DNA of 64,000 nt from Maritimibacter sp. REDSEA-S28_B5 (GCA_001626765.1 LUOO01000023.1:1-64000), one strand, 5' to 3'. Counted from the stretch's first letter, positions 8,002 to 17,747 are shown. Notes: generated by a model from the letters alone, not told the origin. Numbers and translations are program-made.

Positions 8002-9579
8002 ATGGCAAAGATCGCCTTCATCCTCCTGTGTCACAAGGACCCGAAAGCCATCATCGATCAGGCCACACGCCTGACCGCCGCAGGGGATTATATCTCGATC
8101 CATTTCGACGCGCGTTCCTCGCGCTCGGACTACGACATGATCCGCGCTGCGTTGTCCGACAACGCGAGCGTGACCTTTGCCAAGACGCGCGAGAAATGCG
8201 GCTGGGGGGAATGGTCGCTGGTCGCCGGCACGCTCCACGCGGTCGAGGCGGCGGTCGAGGCCTTTCCCCGCGCCACCCATTTCTACATGGTCTCGGGCGA
8301 CTGCATGGCGATCAAGTCCGCGGAATACGCGCATGACTTCCTCGACGCCGAAGATGTGGACTATATCGAGAGCTTCGACTTCTTCGACAGCGACTGGATC
8401 AAGACGGGGATCAAGGAAGAACGCCTGATCTATCGGCACTTCTTCAACGAACGCACCCAGAAGCGGCGCTTCTATGCCTCGATGAAGGTGCAGAAATTCC
8501 TGGGCCTCCAGCGCGACGTGCCGCGCGATATCCAGATCCAGATCGGGTCGCAATGGTGGTGCCTGCGCCGGCGCACCATCGAATGGATCCTCGACTTCAC
8601 GCGCCGCCGCCGCGATGTGATGCGGTTCTTTTCGACCACATGGATTCCCGACGAGACCTTTTTCCAGACCCTCGTGCGCCACATCGTCCCCGATGACCAG
8701 ATCGTGACGCGCACACTGACCTTCCTCATGTTCACCGACTACGGGATGCCGGTGACCTTCTACAACGACCACTACGACCTGCTCCTGTCGCAGGACTATA
8801 TCTTTGCCCGCAAGATCAGCCCCGACGCGCATGAACTGAAACGCCGGCTGGGCGCGCTCTATGCCGCCGATGGGGTGGATTTCAAGATTTCGAACGAGGG
8901 GCGCAGCCTGTTCGCCTTTCTCACCGGACGGGGCCGGATCGGGCAGCGCTTTGGCGAGCGGTTCTGGGAAAGCGAAACGACGCTCGGCCGGGACCGCGAG
9001 TTGCTCATCGTCGTGACCAAGAAATGGCACATCGGCAAACGGCTCCTGCAACGGTTGCGCGAGACGACGAACATCCCCGCCATCGACTACCTTTTCGATG
9101 AGGAGGGAACGCCCCTGCCCGACCTGGGTGGCATTCAGGCCACGCTCGAAAAACGCACCCGCCACCGCCGGGCGCTGATGCGGATGCTCTTTGACTACTA
9201 CCAAACCGACCGGCTCGCCATTGCGCTCGACCCTGCGGCTCTGGAGCTGATGAAGGATTTCTACGCCGACCGGTCGAAGACCCGGCTTCTCGAGATCGAG
9301 ACCGAGTTCAGCGACGACTGGATCCTTGGCCATGCGCTGCGCGTGGGGCTGGCGGGCGAGCGCACCCCGCAAGAGGCGATCGACCGCCTCATCCCCACGA
9401 TCCGGCAGGATTTCTACTATGAAAGCGACCGCATCCGGGACGAGAGTTTCGACGAGATGTATATCATGCGCGAACAGGCCAGCGCCGAGGAGAATGCCGA
9501 GGCCCTTGCCAAGTTCCTGTCGATCCCGGAAGAAAGGGCGCTGGAGATTGCCCGAACCGACGGTTTCTTCGGTGATTGA
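8002..9579 (+). CDS. GT14 glycosyltransferase with C-terminal DUF5928-type region
   Basis: 525 residues. The first ~290 resemble core-2/I-branching beta-1,6-N-acetylglucosaminyltransferases: IAFILLCHKDP at the start, a GWGEWSLV segment, FYMVSGDCM, GSQWWCLRR and WIPDETFFQTL (the acidic catalytic-loop region). The remaining ~230 residues fit the DUF5928 region seen in roseobacter homologues, recalled from family knowledge. The role is probably extracellular or capsular polysaccharide branching. No Shine-Dalgarno is evident at the ATG. The divergent sulfotransferase supports a surface-glycan role. Confidence 0.85.
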   Translation: MAKIAFILLCHKDPKAIIDQATRLTAAGDYISIHFDARSSRSDYDMIRAALSDNASVTFAKTREKCGWGEWSLVAGTLHAVEAAVEAFPRATHFYMVSGDCMAIKSAEYAHDFLDAEDVDYIESFDFFDSDWIKTGIKEERLIYRHFFNERTQKRRFYASMKVQKFLGLQRDVPRDIQIQIGSQWWCLRRRTIEWILDFTRRRRDVMRFFSTTWIPDETFFQTLVRHIVPDDQIVTRTLTFLMFTDYGMPVTFYNDHYDLLLSQDYIFARKISPDAHELKRRLGALYAADGVDFKISNEGRSLFAFLTGRGRIGQRFGERFWESETTLGRDRELLIVVTKKWHIGKRLLQRLRETTNIPAIDYLFDEEGTPLPDLGGIQATLEKRTRHRRALMRMLFDYYQTDRLAIALDPAALELMKDFYADRSKTRLLEIETEFSDDWILGHALRVGLAGERTPQEAIDRLIPTIRQDFYYESDRIRDESFDEMYIMREQASAEENAEALAKFLSIPEERALEIARTDGFFGD

Positions 9580-9600
9580 CGCGCAGAGAGAAAGACAAAG

Positions 9601-9978
9601 ATGGCCTACGTATATGACACCCAGAACATTTTCGCGAAGATCCTGCGGGGCGAGATTCCGAACAAGACGGTTCTGGAAACCGAGCACACGCTCGCGTTCG
9701 AGGACATCGCGCCTCAGGCGCCCATCCATGTGCTCGTGATTCCGAAAGGCCCCTACCAGACGTGGGACCATTTCGCGGCCCAAGCGACGGATGCCGAGAT
9801 CGCCGACTACACCCGCGCCATTCAGGCCGTCGTGGCGAAACTCGAGCTGTCGCCGGGCGATGACAAGCAGGGCTACCGCCTCATCGTCAACTCCGGCGAA
9901 GCGGGCATTCAGGAGGTGCCGCACCTGCACACCCACATCCTGTCGGGCAAGGTGCTCGGGCGGATGCTGCCTGGCTGA
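9601..9978 (+). CDS. HIT-family (HINT-like) nucleotide hydrolase
   Basis: 125 residues, a complete single-domain HIT protein. The histidine triad is HLHTHIL near residues 111-117, preceded by NSGEAGIQEVPHLH; IFAKILRGEIPNKTV is the typical start. HINT proteins hydrolyse nucleoside phosphoramidates and acyl-AMPs in the cytoplasm. It follows the glycosyltransferase by 21 bases and may share its transcript, though the functions do not obviously connect. Confidence 0.93.
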   Translation: MAYVYDTQNIFAKILRGEIPNKTVLETEHTLAFEDIAPQAPIHVLVIPKGPYQTWDHFAAQATDAEIADYTRAIQAVVAKLELSPGDDKQGYRLIVNSGEAGIQEVPHLHTHILSGKVLGRMLPG

Positions 9979-10045
9979 CCTTGCCCGCGCTTGAACACCC
10001 ACGCGCCCCGGTGCTATCCGGGATCGACAACAGACGAGGCCGCCG

Positions 10046-10225
10046 ATGACGACGCAAGTTCCCGAGACCAAGGTTGTGGACAAGAAAAAGGTCGCCTGCG
10101 ACGGCGGTGGCCCGGCCACGGGTCATCCGCGAGTCTGGCTGACCATCCCTGACGATACCGGCTACGTGGAATGCGGCTACTGCGACGCGCGTTTCGTCTA
10201 CAAGGACTTCGCAGACAAATCGTGA
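10046..10225 (+). CDS. Small zinc-finger protein (zf-CHCC / NDUFS6-like)
   Basis: 59 residues with putative zinc ligands in [15 protein letters not shown] and [10 protein letters not shown], the C-x(n)-H-x(n)-C-x2-C pattern of the zf-CHCC family, which is related to the NDUFS6 subunit of complex I. Roseobacters carry it as a free-standing small protein. Its stop overlaps the next start as GTGA, implying translational coupling. A role in complex I assembly is inferred from the family only. Confidence 0.85.
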   Translation: MTTQVPETKVVDKKKVACDGGGPATGHPRVWLTIPDDTGYVECGYCDARFVYKDFADKS

Positions 10226-10902
10226 CACGGCTCCGGCGGCTCTGGCTTCTGCCCGGCCTTTTTGCGGGGGCGATCGCGTTCTACGCGGCGCTCGCGACGA
10301 TCCTCGCGGTGATTCCGGGCCGCATCGTGCCCATCGACGGAACCGGCACGGTAGAGATCCGGCTGGTCCATAGCCCGATCCACTACGACTTTCTCCTGCC
10401 CCTGAACGATGTGACCCGCGCAGCCTTTGGTTTTACGGCGGCCGAGGACGTGCCCATCGACCATCCGGCGGCAACATGGCTTCTTGTCGGATGGGGGGCC
10501 GAAGATTTCTACACGCGGACCGGCTCGGCAGGCGACCTGTCGCTGCGCGCAACCCTGAAGGGCGCCATCGGCGATGCCTCGGTCCTGCGCTTTGATGCCT
10601 GGGGCCCGCTGCCCGCCGGTTTTCAGACCCGCCCGCTCACCCTGTCCGAACCGCAATTCGAGGCGCTGATCGCCGCGATCCGGTCGGACCTTTTGACCCC
10701 GGACACGCCGGTTCCCGTCACCACCGAGGGCCTGAGCACCACTGACGCGTTCTTCCGCGCCAGGGACCGTTTCCACCTGTTTCGCACCTGTAACACCTGG
10801 ATTTCTCGCAAGCTCCGGGAAGCCGGGGTCGAAATGGGCCTCTGGACCCCGCTGACATGGTCGGTGTCGCTGTCGTATTCGCTCTGGCAGGCGCCGGACT
10901 GA
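10222..10902 (+). CDS. TIGR02117 / DUF2459-family membrane-anchored protein
   Basis: 226 residues with one N-terminal membrane segment ([25 protein letters not shown]) and a periplasmic domain carrying [16 protein letters not shown] and the conserved [16 protein letters not shown], which looks like a Cys-containing active-site segment. The GTG at 10222 overlaps the previous stop (GTGA), which decides the start over an upstream in-frame ATG at 10171. The function of the family is not established. Confidence 0.78.
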   Translation: MTRLRRLWLLPGLFAGAIAFYAALATILAVIPGRIVPIDGTGTVEIRLVHSPIHYDFLLPLNDVTRAAFGFTAAEDVPIDHPAATWLLVGWGAEDFYTRTGSAGDLSLRATLKGAIGDASVLRFDAWGPLPAGFQTRPLTLSEPQFEALIAAIRSDLLTPDTPVPVTTEGLSTTDAFFRARDRFHLFRTCNTWISRKLREAGVEMGLWTPLTWSVSLSYSLWQAPD

Positions 10903-10947
10903 TTTGCGACAAAGACGCCTGATGCGACACGCGCGAGGGAGAACATC

Positions 10948-13740
10948 ATGGCATTCGGCAAGGGCTGTCACCTGCACCTGATCGACGGATCGGCCTATAT
11001 CTTCCGCGCCTACCACGCGCTGCCGCCGCCGACCCGAAAATCCGACGGCCTGCCCATCGGGGCGGTCTCGGGGTTTTGCAACATGATCCAGCGCTATGTC
11101 GAGGACAACGCGGGGCCGGAGGCGCCAACCCATGTGGCGGTGGTCTTTGACAAGGGCTCGCACACCTTCCGAAACGACATGTACGCCCAGTACAAGGCCA
11201 ACCGGGACGAGATGCCCGAAGACCTGCGCCCACAAATCCCGCTGACGCGCGAAGCGACCATCGCCTTCAACATCGCCTGCAAGGAGATGGAGGGATGGGA
11301 GGCCGACGACATCATCGCAACGCTGGCCTGTCAGGCGCGGGACGCGGGCGGGCGAGTCACCATCCTGTCGTCGGACAAGGACCTGATGCAACTCGTGGGC
11401 GACGGGGTCGAAATGCTCGACCCGATGAAGAACAAGCGCATCGACCGGGACGGCGTGATCGAGAAATTCGGTGTCGGGCCGGAGCGGGTTGTGGATGTCC
11501 AAGCGCTCGCCGGTGACAGCGTCGACAACGTGCCCGGCGCGCCGGGGATCGGAATCAAGACCGCCGCCCTGCTGATCAACGAATACGGCTCTTTGGAGGA
11601 GCTGCTCGACCGGGCGGACGAGATCAAGCAGCCGAAACGGCGCGAAACCCTCATCGAGAAACGCGCCCAGATCGAGCTGTCCAAGAAGCTCGTGGCGCTG
11701 GATTGCGACACGCCGCTCGACTTCACACTCGACGACCTCGAGGTGCGCGATCCAGAACCAGACGTGCTGATGGCCTTCCTGGCCAAGATGGAGTTCCGCA
11801 CGCTGACCAAGCGGATTGCCGACAAGCTGGGTGTGGAGCAACCGGTGATCGAGGCCGCCCCCGTGACCGAGGACGTCGCCGCCCCCGAGATGCCCGCGAT
11901 GGACGTGGAAGCCTATGAGCACGTGCAGGACATGGCAGCGCTGGATCTCTGGATCGCGACCATCCGCGATCAGGGCTTCGTCGCCGTCGATACCGAGACC
12001 ACATCGCTCGACGAAATGCAGGCGGCCCTCGTCGGTATCTCGCTGTCCACCGCGCCGGGCGTCGCCTGCTACATCCCTGTCGGGCACAAGGAGGGCGAGG
12101 CGGCGGACCTGTTCGGCTCGGACAAGCTCGTGGAGGGGCAGCTACCGCTCGACGACGTGCTCTCCGCGCTGAAGCCCGTGCTGGAGGCCCCGGAAATCCT
12201 CAAGATCTTCCAGAACGCGAAATACGACGTGAAGATATTCGAGCGTTACCGGGTCACCGTCGCCCCCGTGGACGACACGATGCTCATGTCCTACGCGATG
12301 TTCTCGGGTCTGCACAATCACGGCATGGACGAGCTCTCCGAACGCTATCTCGGCCACGCCCCGATCTCGATCAAGACGCTTCTGGGCACCGGCAAGAGCG
12401 CGATCACCTTCGACCGGGTGCCGATCACCGACGCCGTGCGCTATGCCGCCGAGGACGCCGATGTGACCCTGCGGCTCTGGCAGACGCTCAAGCCCCGCCT
12501 GCATCAGGAGCGCGTCACCACGGTCTACGAGACGCTGGAACGCCCGCTGGTGCCGGTGCTCAAGCAAATGGAAATGCACGGGGTCCAAGTCGACCGCGAG
12601 ACGTTGTCGCGGATGTCCAACGCCTTCGCGCAGAAGATGGCGGGGTTGGAGGCCGAGATTCACGAACTGGCTGGCGGTCCGTTCAATGTGGGCAGCCCCA
12701 AACAACTGGGCGAGATCCTCTTCGAACGGCTCGAACTTCCCGGCGGAAAGAAGGGCAAGACCGGGGCCTATGCCACCGGGGCCGATGTGCTCGAGGACCT
12801 CGCGACGGAGCATGAATTGCCGGGACGGGTGCTCGACTGGCGGCAATTGTCGAAGCTCAAATCGACCTACACCGACGCGCTTCAGACCCATATCAACCCG
12901 GAGACCGGTCGGGTTCATACGAGCTACCTGCAGACCGGGGCCGCGACCGGGCGCCTTGCCTCGACCGACCCGAACCTGCAAAACATCCCCGTGCGGACCG
13001 AAGAAGGCCGCCGTATCCGCGAGGCCTTTGTCGCGCCCGAGGGCAAGGTGCTGCTGTCGCTCGACTATTCGCAGATCGAACTGCGCATCCTCGCCCATGT
13101 GGCCGGGATCGAGAGCATGAAGCAGGCCTTCCGCGACGGCGAGGACATCCATGCTGCGACGGCCTCCGAGATGTTCGACGTGCCGCTGGATCAGATGACG
13201 CCAGACGTGCGGCGGCAGGCCAAGGCGATCAACTTCGGCGTGATCTACGGGATTTCCGGCTTTGGCCTCGCCCGCAACCTGCGCATCCCGCGTGGCGACG
13301 CGCAGGGCTTCATCGACAGGTATTTCGAGAAATACCCTGGCATCAAGGAATACATGGACGACACCGTGGCCTTTGCGAAAGAGCACGGGCATGTGGCGAC
13401 GCTCTTCGGTCGGAAAATTCACACGCCCGAGATCAACGCGCGCGGACCCCACGCGGGCTTTGCCAAACGTGCCGCGATCAACGCGCCGATCCAAGGGACC
13501 GCAGCCGACATCATCCGGCGCGCCATGATCCGAATGCCGATGGCGATTGCGGGGATGCCCGTGAAGATGCTGCTACAGGTCCACGACGAACTGATCTTCG
13601 AGGTCGAGAAGGGCGCCGAGGAGGCCGCGATCCCCGTGATCCGCGAGGTGATGGAGGGTGCGGCCAATCCGGCGGTCAAGCTGTCGGTGCCGCTCGTCGT
13701 CGATGCCGGGCAAGGATCGAACTGGGCCGAGGCGCATTAG
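10948..13740 (+). CDS. polA: DNA polymerase I
   Basis: 930 residues with all three domains. The 5'-3' flap nuclease (about 1-300) has VVFDKGSHTFRN and EADDIIATLA. The 3'-5' proofreading domain (about 320-510) keeps Exo I VAVDTETTSL, so proofreading should be active. The polymerase domain has motif A LSLDYSQIELR, motif B RRQAKAINFGVIYG and motif C LLQVHDELIFE. It fills gaps in repair and Okazaki-fragment processing. GAGGGAGA precedes the ATG. Its 3' end overlaps the convergent ArsR-type gene by 4 bases. Confidence 0.98.
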   Translation: MAFGKGCHLHLIDGSAYIFRAYHALPPPTRKSDGLPIGAVSGFCNMIQRYVEDNAGPEAPTHVAVVFDKGSHTFRNDMYAQYKANRDEMPEDLRPQIPLTREATIAFNIACKEMEGWEADDIIATLACQARDAGGRVTILSSDKDLMQLVGDGVEMLDPMKNKRIDRDGVIEKFGVGPERVVDVQALAGDSVDNVPGAPGIGIKTAALLINEYGSLEELLDRADEIKQPKRRETLIEKRAQIELSKKLVALDCDTPLDFTLDDLEVRDPEPDVLMAFLAKMEFRTLTKRIADKLGVEQPVIEAAPVTEDVAAPEMPAMDVEAYEHVQDMAALDLWIATIRDQGFVAVDTETTSLDEMQAALVGISLSTAPGVACYIPVGHKEGEAADLFGSDKLVEGQLPLDDVLSALKPVLEAPEILKIFQNAKYDVKIFERYRVTVAPVDDTMLMSYAMFSGLHNHGMDELSERYLGHAPISIKTLLGTGKSAITFDRVPITDAVRYAAEDADVTLRLWQTLKPRLHQERVTTVYETLERPLVPVLKQMEMHGVQVDRETLSRMSNAFAQKMAGLEAEIHELAGGPFNVGSPKQLGEILFERLELPGGKKGKTGAYATGADVLEDLATEHELPGRVLDWRQLSKLKSTYTDALQTHINPETGRVHTSYLQTGAATGRLASTDPNLQNIPVRTEEGRRIREAFVAPEGKVLLSLDYSQIELRILAHVAGIESMKQAFRDGEDIHAATASEMFDVPLDQMTPDVRRQAKAINFGVIYGISGFGLARNLRIPRGDAQGFIDRYFEKYPGIKEYMDDTVAFAKEHGHVATLFGRKIHTPEINARGPHAGFAKRAAINAPIQGTAADIIRRAMIRMPMAIAGMPVKMLLQVHDELIFEVEKGAEEAAIPVIREVMEGAANPAVKLSVPLVVDAGQGSNWAEAH

Positions 13741-14057
13741 GCCGCACGGGGGTTCAGCCCGGGACACAGCCGGGCCTCGGTCGCCATGGAATGCGCGAGC
13801 GAAATGGTCCGGCAGAAGGTGGCGCTGTCGATGAGGTAGGCAACTTCTGACCCTCGGCGCTGCCGCCGGATCAGACCGCAACGTTCCATACCCCGCAGGT
13901 GGTGGATGAGCGAGGCGTCGCAGATGCCAGAGGCGATCTGGAGCGAACGATAAGTCGTGCCAACCTCAGGATCCTCGGTCAGCAGGCGGAAGATCGCCGC
14001 GCGACGGGGGTGCGAAAGCGCGCGGAAGTTCAGTGCAATGCGTTCGTCGATGGTCAT
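13737..14057 (-). CDS. ArsR-family transcriptional regulator
   Basis: 106 residues forming one winged helix: ALSHPRRAAIFRLL, the recognition region ICDASLIHHLRGMERCGLI, and the wing RRQRRGSEVAYLI. No obvious paired-Cys metal site is seen (Cys residues are scattered), so it may respond to something other than a metal. Its upstream region contains two close TTAA motifs (GGTTAACG and CTTAACGG, 14130-14150). The target is unknown. Confidence 0.85.
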   Translation of the reverse strand: MTIDERIALNFRALSHPRRAAIFRLLTEDPEVGTTYRSLQIASGICDASLIHHLRGMERCGLIRRQRRGSEVAYLIDSATFCRTISLAHSMATEARLCPGLNPRAA

Positions 14058-14376
14058 GCGTCGGGTCCTATCCGTCGTTGTGCTGAGGTGTCTTTCGATG
14101 GGTTGTAGCGGGACGGAATTACCGCGCGGTTAACGAAGGTCTTAACGGGCGGATATTTTTCGAAATAATCTCAGCGGCTTACGAATTTCAGGATTCTAGA
14201 ATTCTAGAATCCTGAAATCCTCCCACATCCCGCCGCCCCATCCACACCAGCCGCCTTCGTCACCCCCAACCCTCACATTCCCCTCCTCCTCCCCACCCAA
14301 AAATTTGACCAAACGGAAAATATTGCAGAATCCACCCCCCCATGCCACGCTTCCCGCAAGGATCCCGGAGAACCCC
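14058..14376. other. Gene-free interval between ArsR gene and deoC
   Basis: There is no gene in this 319-base stretch. From left to right it holds TTAACG / TTAACG motifs, a short AT-rich patch, the perfect 34-base palindrome at 14185-14218, then about 85 bases of strongly C/T-rich sequence, then an A/T-richer stretch (AAATTTGACC...AATATTGC) that may hold the deoC promoter. Confidence 0.6.
14185..14218. repeat. Perfect 34-bp palindrome upstream of deoC
   Basis: The left arm ATTTCAGGATTCTAGAA (14185-14201) is followed with no loop by its exact reverse complement TTCTAGAATCCTGAAAT (14202-14218). It has the form of a strong operator or a cruciform-forming site; a loopless stem with no T tract makes it a poor terminator. 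The neighbouring genes are a divergent ArsR regulator and deoC. Confidence 0.9.
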
Positions 14377-15381
14377 GTGCAACACGACAAGCTTACCTCG
14401 CCTTCGCAGACCACATCTGCGCAGCTTCCCGACGTGGTCGAACCGCGTAATCCCGGCATGGCGCTGGACATGGACTGGGTGCGCGCGGCACAGGCCAATA
14501 CTTCGGCCATCGAACGCCGGGCGGGAACGATTGCCGCCCGCAGGTCGGTCAAGAAGGACCACCAGGCCGCCTGGCTTCTCAAGGCGATCACGATGATCGA
14601 CCTCACCACGCTCGCGGGTGACGACACCGAGGAGCGGGTCCGCAGGCTCTGCGCCAAGGCGGCGCATCCGGTTCGCGCCGATCTGCTCGACGCGCTGGGG
14701 ATGCCGGGAATCACCACGGGCGCGGTCTGCGTCTATCACGACATGGTGCCAGCCGCCGTTCGATATCTCGAGGGCACAAACATTCCCGTGGCCGCCGTGT
14801 CCACCGGGTTTCCGGCGGGCCTCTCCCCCTTCCATCTGCGGGTGGCCGAGATCGGCGAAAGCGTCCGGGCAGGCGCGCGCGAGATCGACATCGTGATTTC
14901 GCGCCGCCATGTGCTCACCGGGAACTGGCAGGCGCTCTATGATGAGATGAAAGCCTTCCGCGAGGCCTGCGGCGAGGCCCATGTCAAGGCGATCCTCGCG
15001 ACCGGCGAACTTGGGACGCTCAGGAACGTCGCGCGGGCGAGCCTTGTCTGCATGATGGCAGGGGCCGATTTCATCAAGACCTCGACGGGGAAGGAAAGCG
15101 TCAACGCGACGCTGCCCGTGAGCCTCGTCATGATGCGCGCGATCCGGGACTATCATGACCGCACGGGGATCAAGGTTGGCTACAAGCCCGCCGGGGGGAT
15201 TTCCAAGGCGAAGGATTCGCTGACTTATCTGTCGCTCGTGAAAGAGGAACTGGGCAACGACTGGCTCGACAACCACCTGTTCCGCTTCGGCGCATCCTCG
15301 CTTCTGGGCGATATCGAGCGGCAGCTTGAACACCATGTGACCGGCCACTATTCGGCGGGCTACCGCCACGCGATGTCCTGA
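14377..15381 (+). CDS. deoC: Deoxyribose-phosphate aldolase
   Basis: 334 residues. The class I aldolase Schiff-base lysine lies in GADFIKTSTGK, with the second active-site lysine in IKVGYKPAGGIS. It cleaves 2-deoxyribose-5-phosphate to glyceraldehyde-3-phosphate and acetaldehyde in deoxynucleoside catabolism. The GTG at 14377 is chosen because GGAG precedes it; an upstream TTG at 14305 would add unconserved sequence. The next gene, 10 bases on, is an aldehyde dehydrogenase that could oxidise the acetaldehyde. Confidence 0.95.
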   Translation: MQHDKLTSPSQTTSAQLPDVVEPRNPGMALDMDWVRAAQANTSAIERRAGTIAARRSVKKDHQAAWLLKAITMIDLTTLAGDDTEERVRRLCAKAAHPVRADLLDALGMPGITTGAVCVYHDMVPAAVRYLEGTNIPVAAVSTGFPAGLSPFHLRVAEIGESVRAGAREIDIVISRRHVLTGNWQALYDEMKAFREACGEAHVKAILATGELGTLRNVARASLVCMMAGADFIKTSTGKESVNATLPVSLVMMRAIRDYHDRTGIKVGYKPAGGISKAKDSLTYLSLVKEELGNDWLDNHLFRFGASSLLGDIERQLEHHVTGHYSAGYRHAMS

Positions 15382-15391
15382 GGGGGCGACA

Positions 15392-17743
15392 ATGACCATC
15401 AAGGAAATCTTCGAGACGATGGACTATGGCCGCGCGCCCGAAAGTGCTGCGGAAGCGATGGCCTGGCTCGATGCCCATGATCGGAGCTTCGGGCTTTTCA
15501 TCGGCGGGGCATGGACCAAGCCGGGAGAGACCTTTGCCACGCGCAACCCGGCGACAGGCGATACGCTGGCCCAGATCACGCAGGCAACCGAAGCCGATGT
15601 GGATGCCGCCGTCAAAGCGGCGCGCAAGGCGCAGGGGCCTTGGGCCAAGACCTCGGGCCACAAGCGTGCGCGCGTCCTCTATGCGCTGGCGCGGCTCGTG
15701 CAGAAACACGCCCGCCTCTTCGCCGTGCTCGAGACGCTCGACAACGGCAAGCCCATTCGCGAAAGCCGGGACGCCGACATCCCACTCGTCGCCCGGCATT
15801 TCTACTATCACGCCGGGATGGCGCAGCTCGCGGACAGCGAGATGTCGGACCGGGAGCCGCTCGGCGTCGCGGGACAGATCATCCCTTGGAACTTCCCCTT
15901 GCTCATGCTCGCCTGGAAGATCGCGCCCGCCATCGCGATGGGCAACACGGTGGTGCTGAAGCCCGCCGAATACACCTCGCTCACCGCGCTGCTCTTTGCC
16001 GAGATCTGCGAAGAAGCCGGAGTGCCCGCGGGTGTGGTCAACATCGTCACCGGCGACGGCAAGGTCGGTGCGGCGATCACCGCGCATGAGGGGATCGACA
16101 AGATCGCCTTCACCGGCGGGACCGAGGTGGGCCGGATCATCCGCAAGGCGACCGCCGGGTCGGGCAAGTCGCTCACCCTCGAACTGGGGGGCAAGTCGCC
16201 CTACATCGTCTTCGACGACGCGGACCTCGACTCGGCGGTCGAGGGGCTGGTGGATGCGATCTGGTTCAACCAGGGTCAGGTCTGCTGCGCCGGATCGCGG
16301 CTTCTGGTGCATGAGCCGGTGGCCGAACGGTTCTACGCCAAGCTCCGCACGCGTATGGACAAGCTCGTCGTGGGTGATCCCATTGACAAGAGCGTGGATG
16401 TGGGTGCACTGGTCGACCCTGTGCAGCTTCGGACCGTGACCGACATGGTCGCGTCCGGCGCAGGCGAGGGCGAGGTCTATCAGACCGCCTGCGACTTGCC
16501 CGCGAAGGGCAGCTGGTATCCTCCAACACTGATTACTGGCATGTCGCCCGCCGCACGGCTCATGCAGGAGGAAATCTTCGGGCCGGTGCTGGTCGCCACG
16601 ACCTTCCGCACACCCGCAGAGGCGGTCGAGATCGCGAACAACACGCGTTACGGTCTTGCCGCGACGCTCTGGACCGAGAACGTGAACCTTTCGCTGGATA
16701 TTGCGCCAAAGCTCGTGGCGGGCGTGGTCTGGGTCAACGGCACCAACATGTTCGACGCGGCGGCGGGCTTTGGCGGGGTGCGCGAAAGCGGGTTTGGGCG
16801 CGAAGGCGGCTGGGAGGGGCTTCAGGCCTACACCAAGCCACGGGAAAAACGCGCTGCGATCAAGCCCATGGCCAAGGTTCAGGCCCCCAAGGGCGCCAAG
16901 GTCGAGGCGCTCGACCGGACCGCGAAGCTCTACATCGGCGGCAAACAGGTGCGGCCCGATGGCGGCTATTCCGACCCGGTCTGGTCCAAGTCCGGCGCGC
17001 TTCTGGGCCATGTGAGCAAGGCCAACCGCAAGGATGTCCGCAACGCGGTGGAGGCGGCGTCCGGTGCCGCGGGCTGGTCCAAGGCCACCGCGCATCTGCG
17101 CGCACAGATCCTGTATTACATCGGAGAGAACCTTTCGGCCCGCGCGGATGAGTTCGCCGCGCGGATCTACGCGCTGACCGGCGGCAAGACTGGCGCGAAA
17201 GAGGTCGACGCCTCAATAGACCGGATGTTCACCTATGCCGCGTGGTGCGACAAATTCGATGGTGCGGCGAAGCCCGTGCCCCTCCGCGGCGTGGCGCTCG
17301 CCATGAACGAGCCCGTGGGCGTGATCGGGGCCTTCTGCCCGGATGAGTTCCCGCTTCTGGGTCTCGTGTCGCTCATGGCCCCCGCGATCGCGATGGGGAA
17401 CCGGGTGGTTCTGGTCGCGTCTGAGCCCTACCCGCTTGCGGCCACCGATTTCTACCAGGTGCTCGACACGTCGGACCTGCCGGGAGGCGTGGTCAACATC
17501 CTGACCGGGTCGCACGAAGAGCTTGCGCCGACGCTGGCCGGGCATCTGGGTGTGGACGCTGTCTGGTCGGCGTCGGGGGCCGATATCTCGGCACGGATAG
17601 AGGCGGAGAGCGCCGGGAACCTCAAGCGGACATGGGTCAACAATGGCTTGGGTCGTGATTGGATGGGGGCTGCCGGTGAGGGACGTGAGTTCCTGGCGCA
17701 GGCGACCGAGGTCAAGACGGTCTGGGTGCCCTACGGCGAGTAA
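15392..17743 (+). CDS. Aldehyde dehydrogenase with a second, degenerate ALDH half
   Basis: 783 residues. The first ~485 form a complete ALDH domain: NAD-fold FTGGTEVGR, general-base Glu in TLELGGKSP and nucleophile Cys in NQGQVCCAGSR (near residue 297). The last ~270 residues (from about VEALDRTAKLYIGG) resemble ALDH again but show no catalytic Cys or Glu motif, so this half is probably structural. ALDHs of this architecture are known, with the second part thought to aid oligomerisation. Being directly after deoC suggests it oxidises acetaldehyde, or a related aldehyde, from deoxyribose breakdown. Confidence 0.88.
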   Translation: MTIKEIFETMDYGRAPESAAEAMAWLDAHDRSFGLFIGGAWTKPGETFATRNPATGDTLAQITQATEADVDAAVKAARKAQGPWAKTSGHKRARVLYALARLVQKHARLFAVLETLDNGKPIRESRDADIPLVARHFYYHAGMAQLADSEMSDREPLGVAGQIIPWNFPLLMLAWKIAPAIAMGNTVVLKPAEYTSLTALLFAEICEEAGVPAGVVNIVTGDGKVGAAITAHEGIDKIAFTGGTEVGRIIRKATAGSGKSLTLELGGKSPYIVFDDADLDSAVEGLVDAIWFNQGQVCCAGSRLLVHEPVAERFYAKLRTRMDKLVVGDPIDKSVDVGALVDPVQLRTVTDMVASGAGEGEVYQTACDLPAKGSWYPPTLITGMSPAARLMQEEIFGPVLVATTFRTPAEAVEIANNTRYGLAATLWTENVNLSLDIAPKLVAGVVWVNGTNMFDAAAGFGGVRESGFGREGGWEGLQAYTKPREKRAAIKPMAKVQAPKGAKVEALDRTAKLYIGGKQVRPDGGYSDPVWSKSGALLGHVSKANRKDVRNAVEAASGAAGWSKATAHLRAQILYYIGENLSARADEFAARIYALTGGKTGAKEVDASIDRMFTYAAWCDKFDGAAKPVPLRGVALAMNEPVGVIGAFCPDEFPLLGLVSLMAPAIAMGNRVVLVASEPYPLAATDFYQVLDTSDLPGGVVNILTGSHEELAPTLAGHLGVDAVWSASGADISARIEAESAGNLKRTWVNNGLGRDWMGAAGEGREFLAQATEVKTVWVPYGE

Positions 17744-17747
17744 GGTC

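Noticed and set aside
7960-10119. A 719-codon open frame on the minus strand
   Set aside because: It is antisense to the GT14 glycosyltransferase and HIT genes and has no conserved features.
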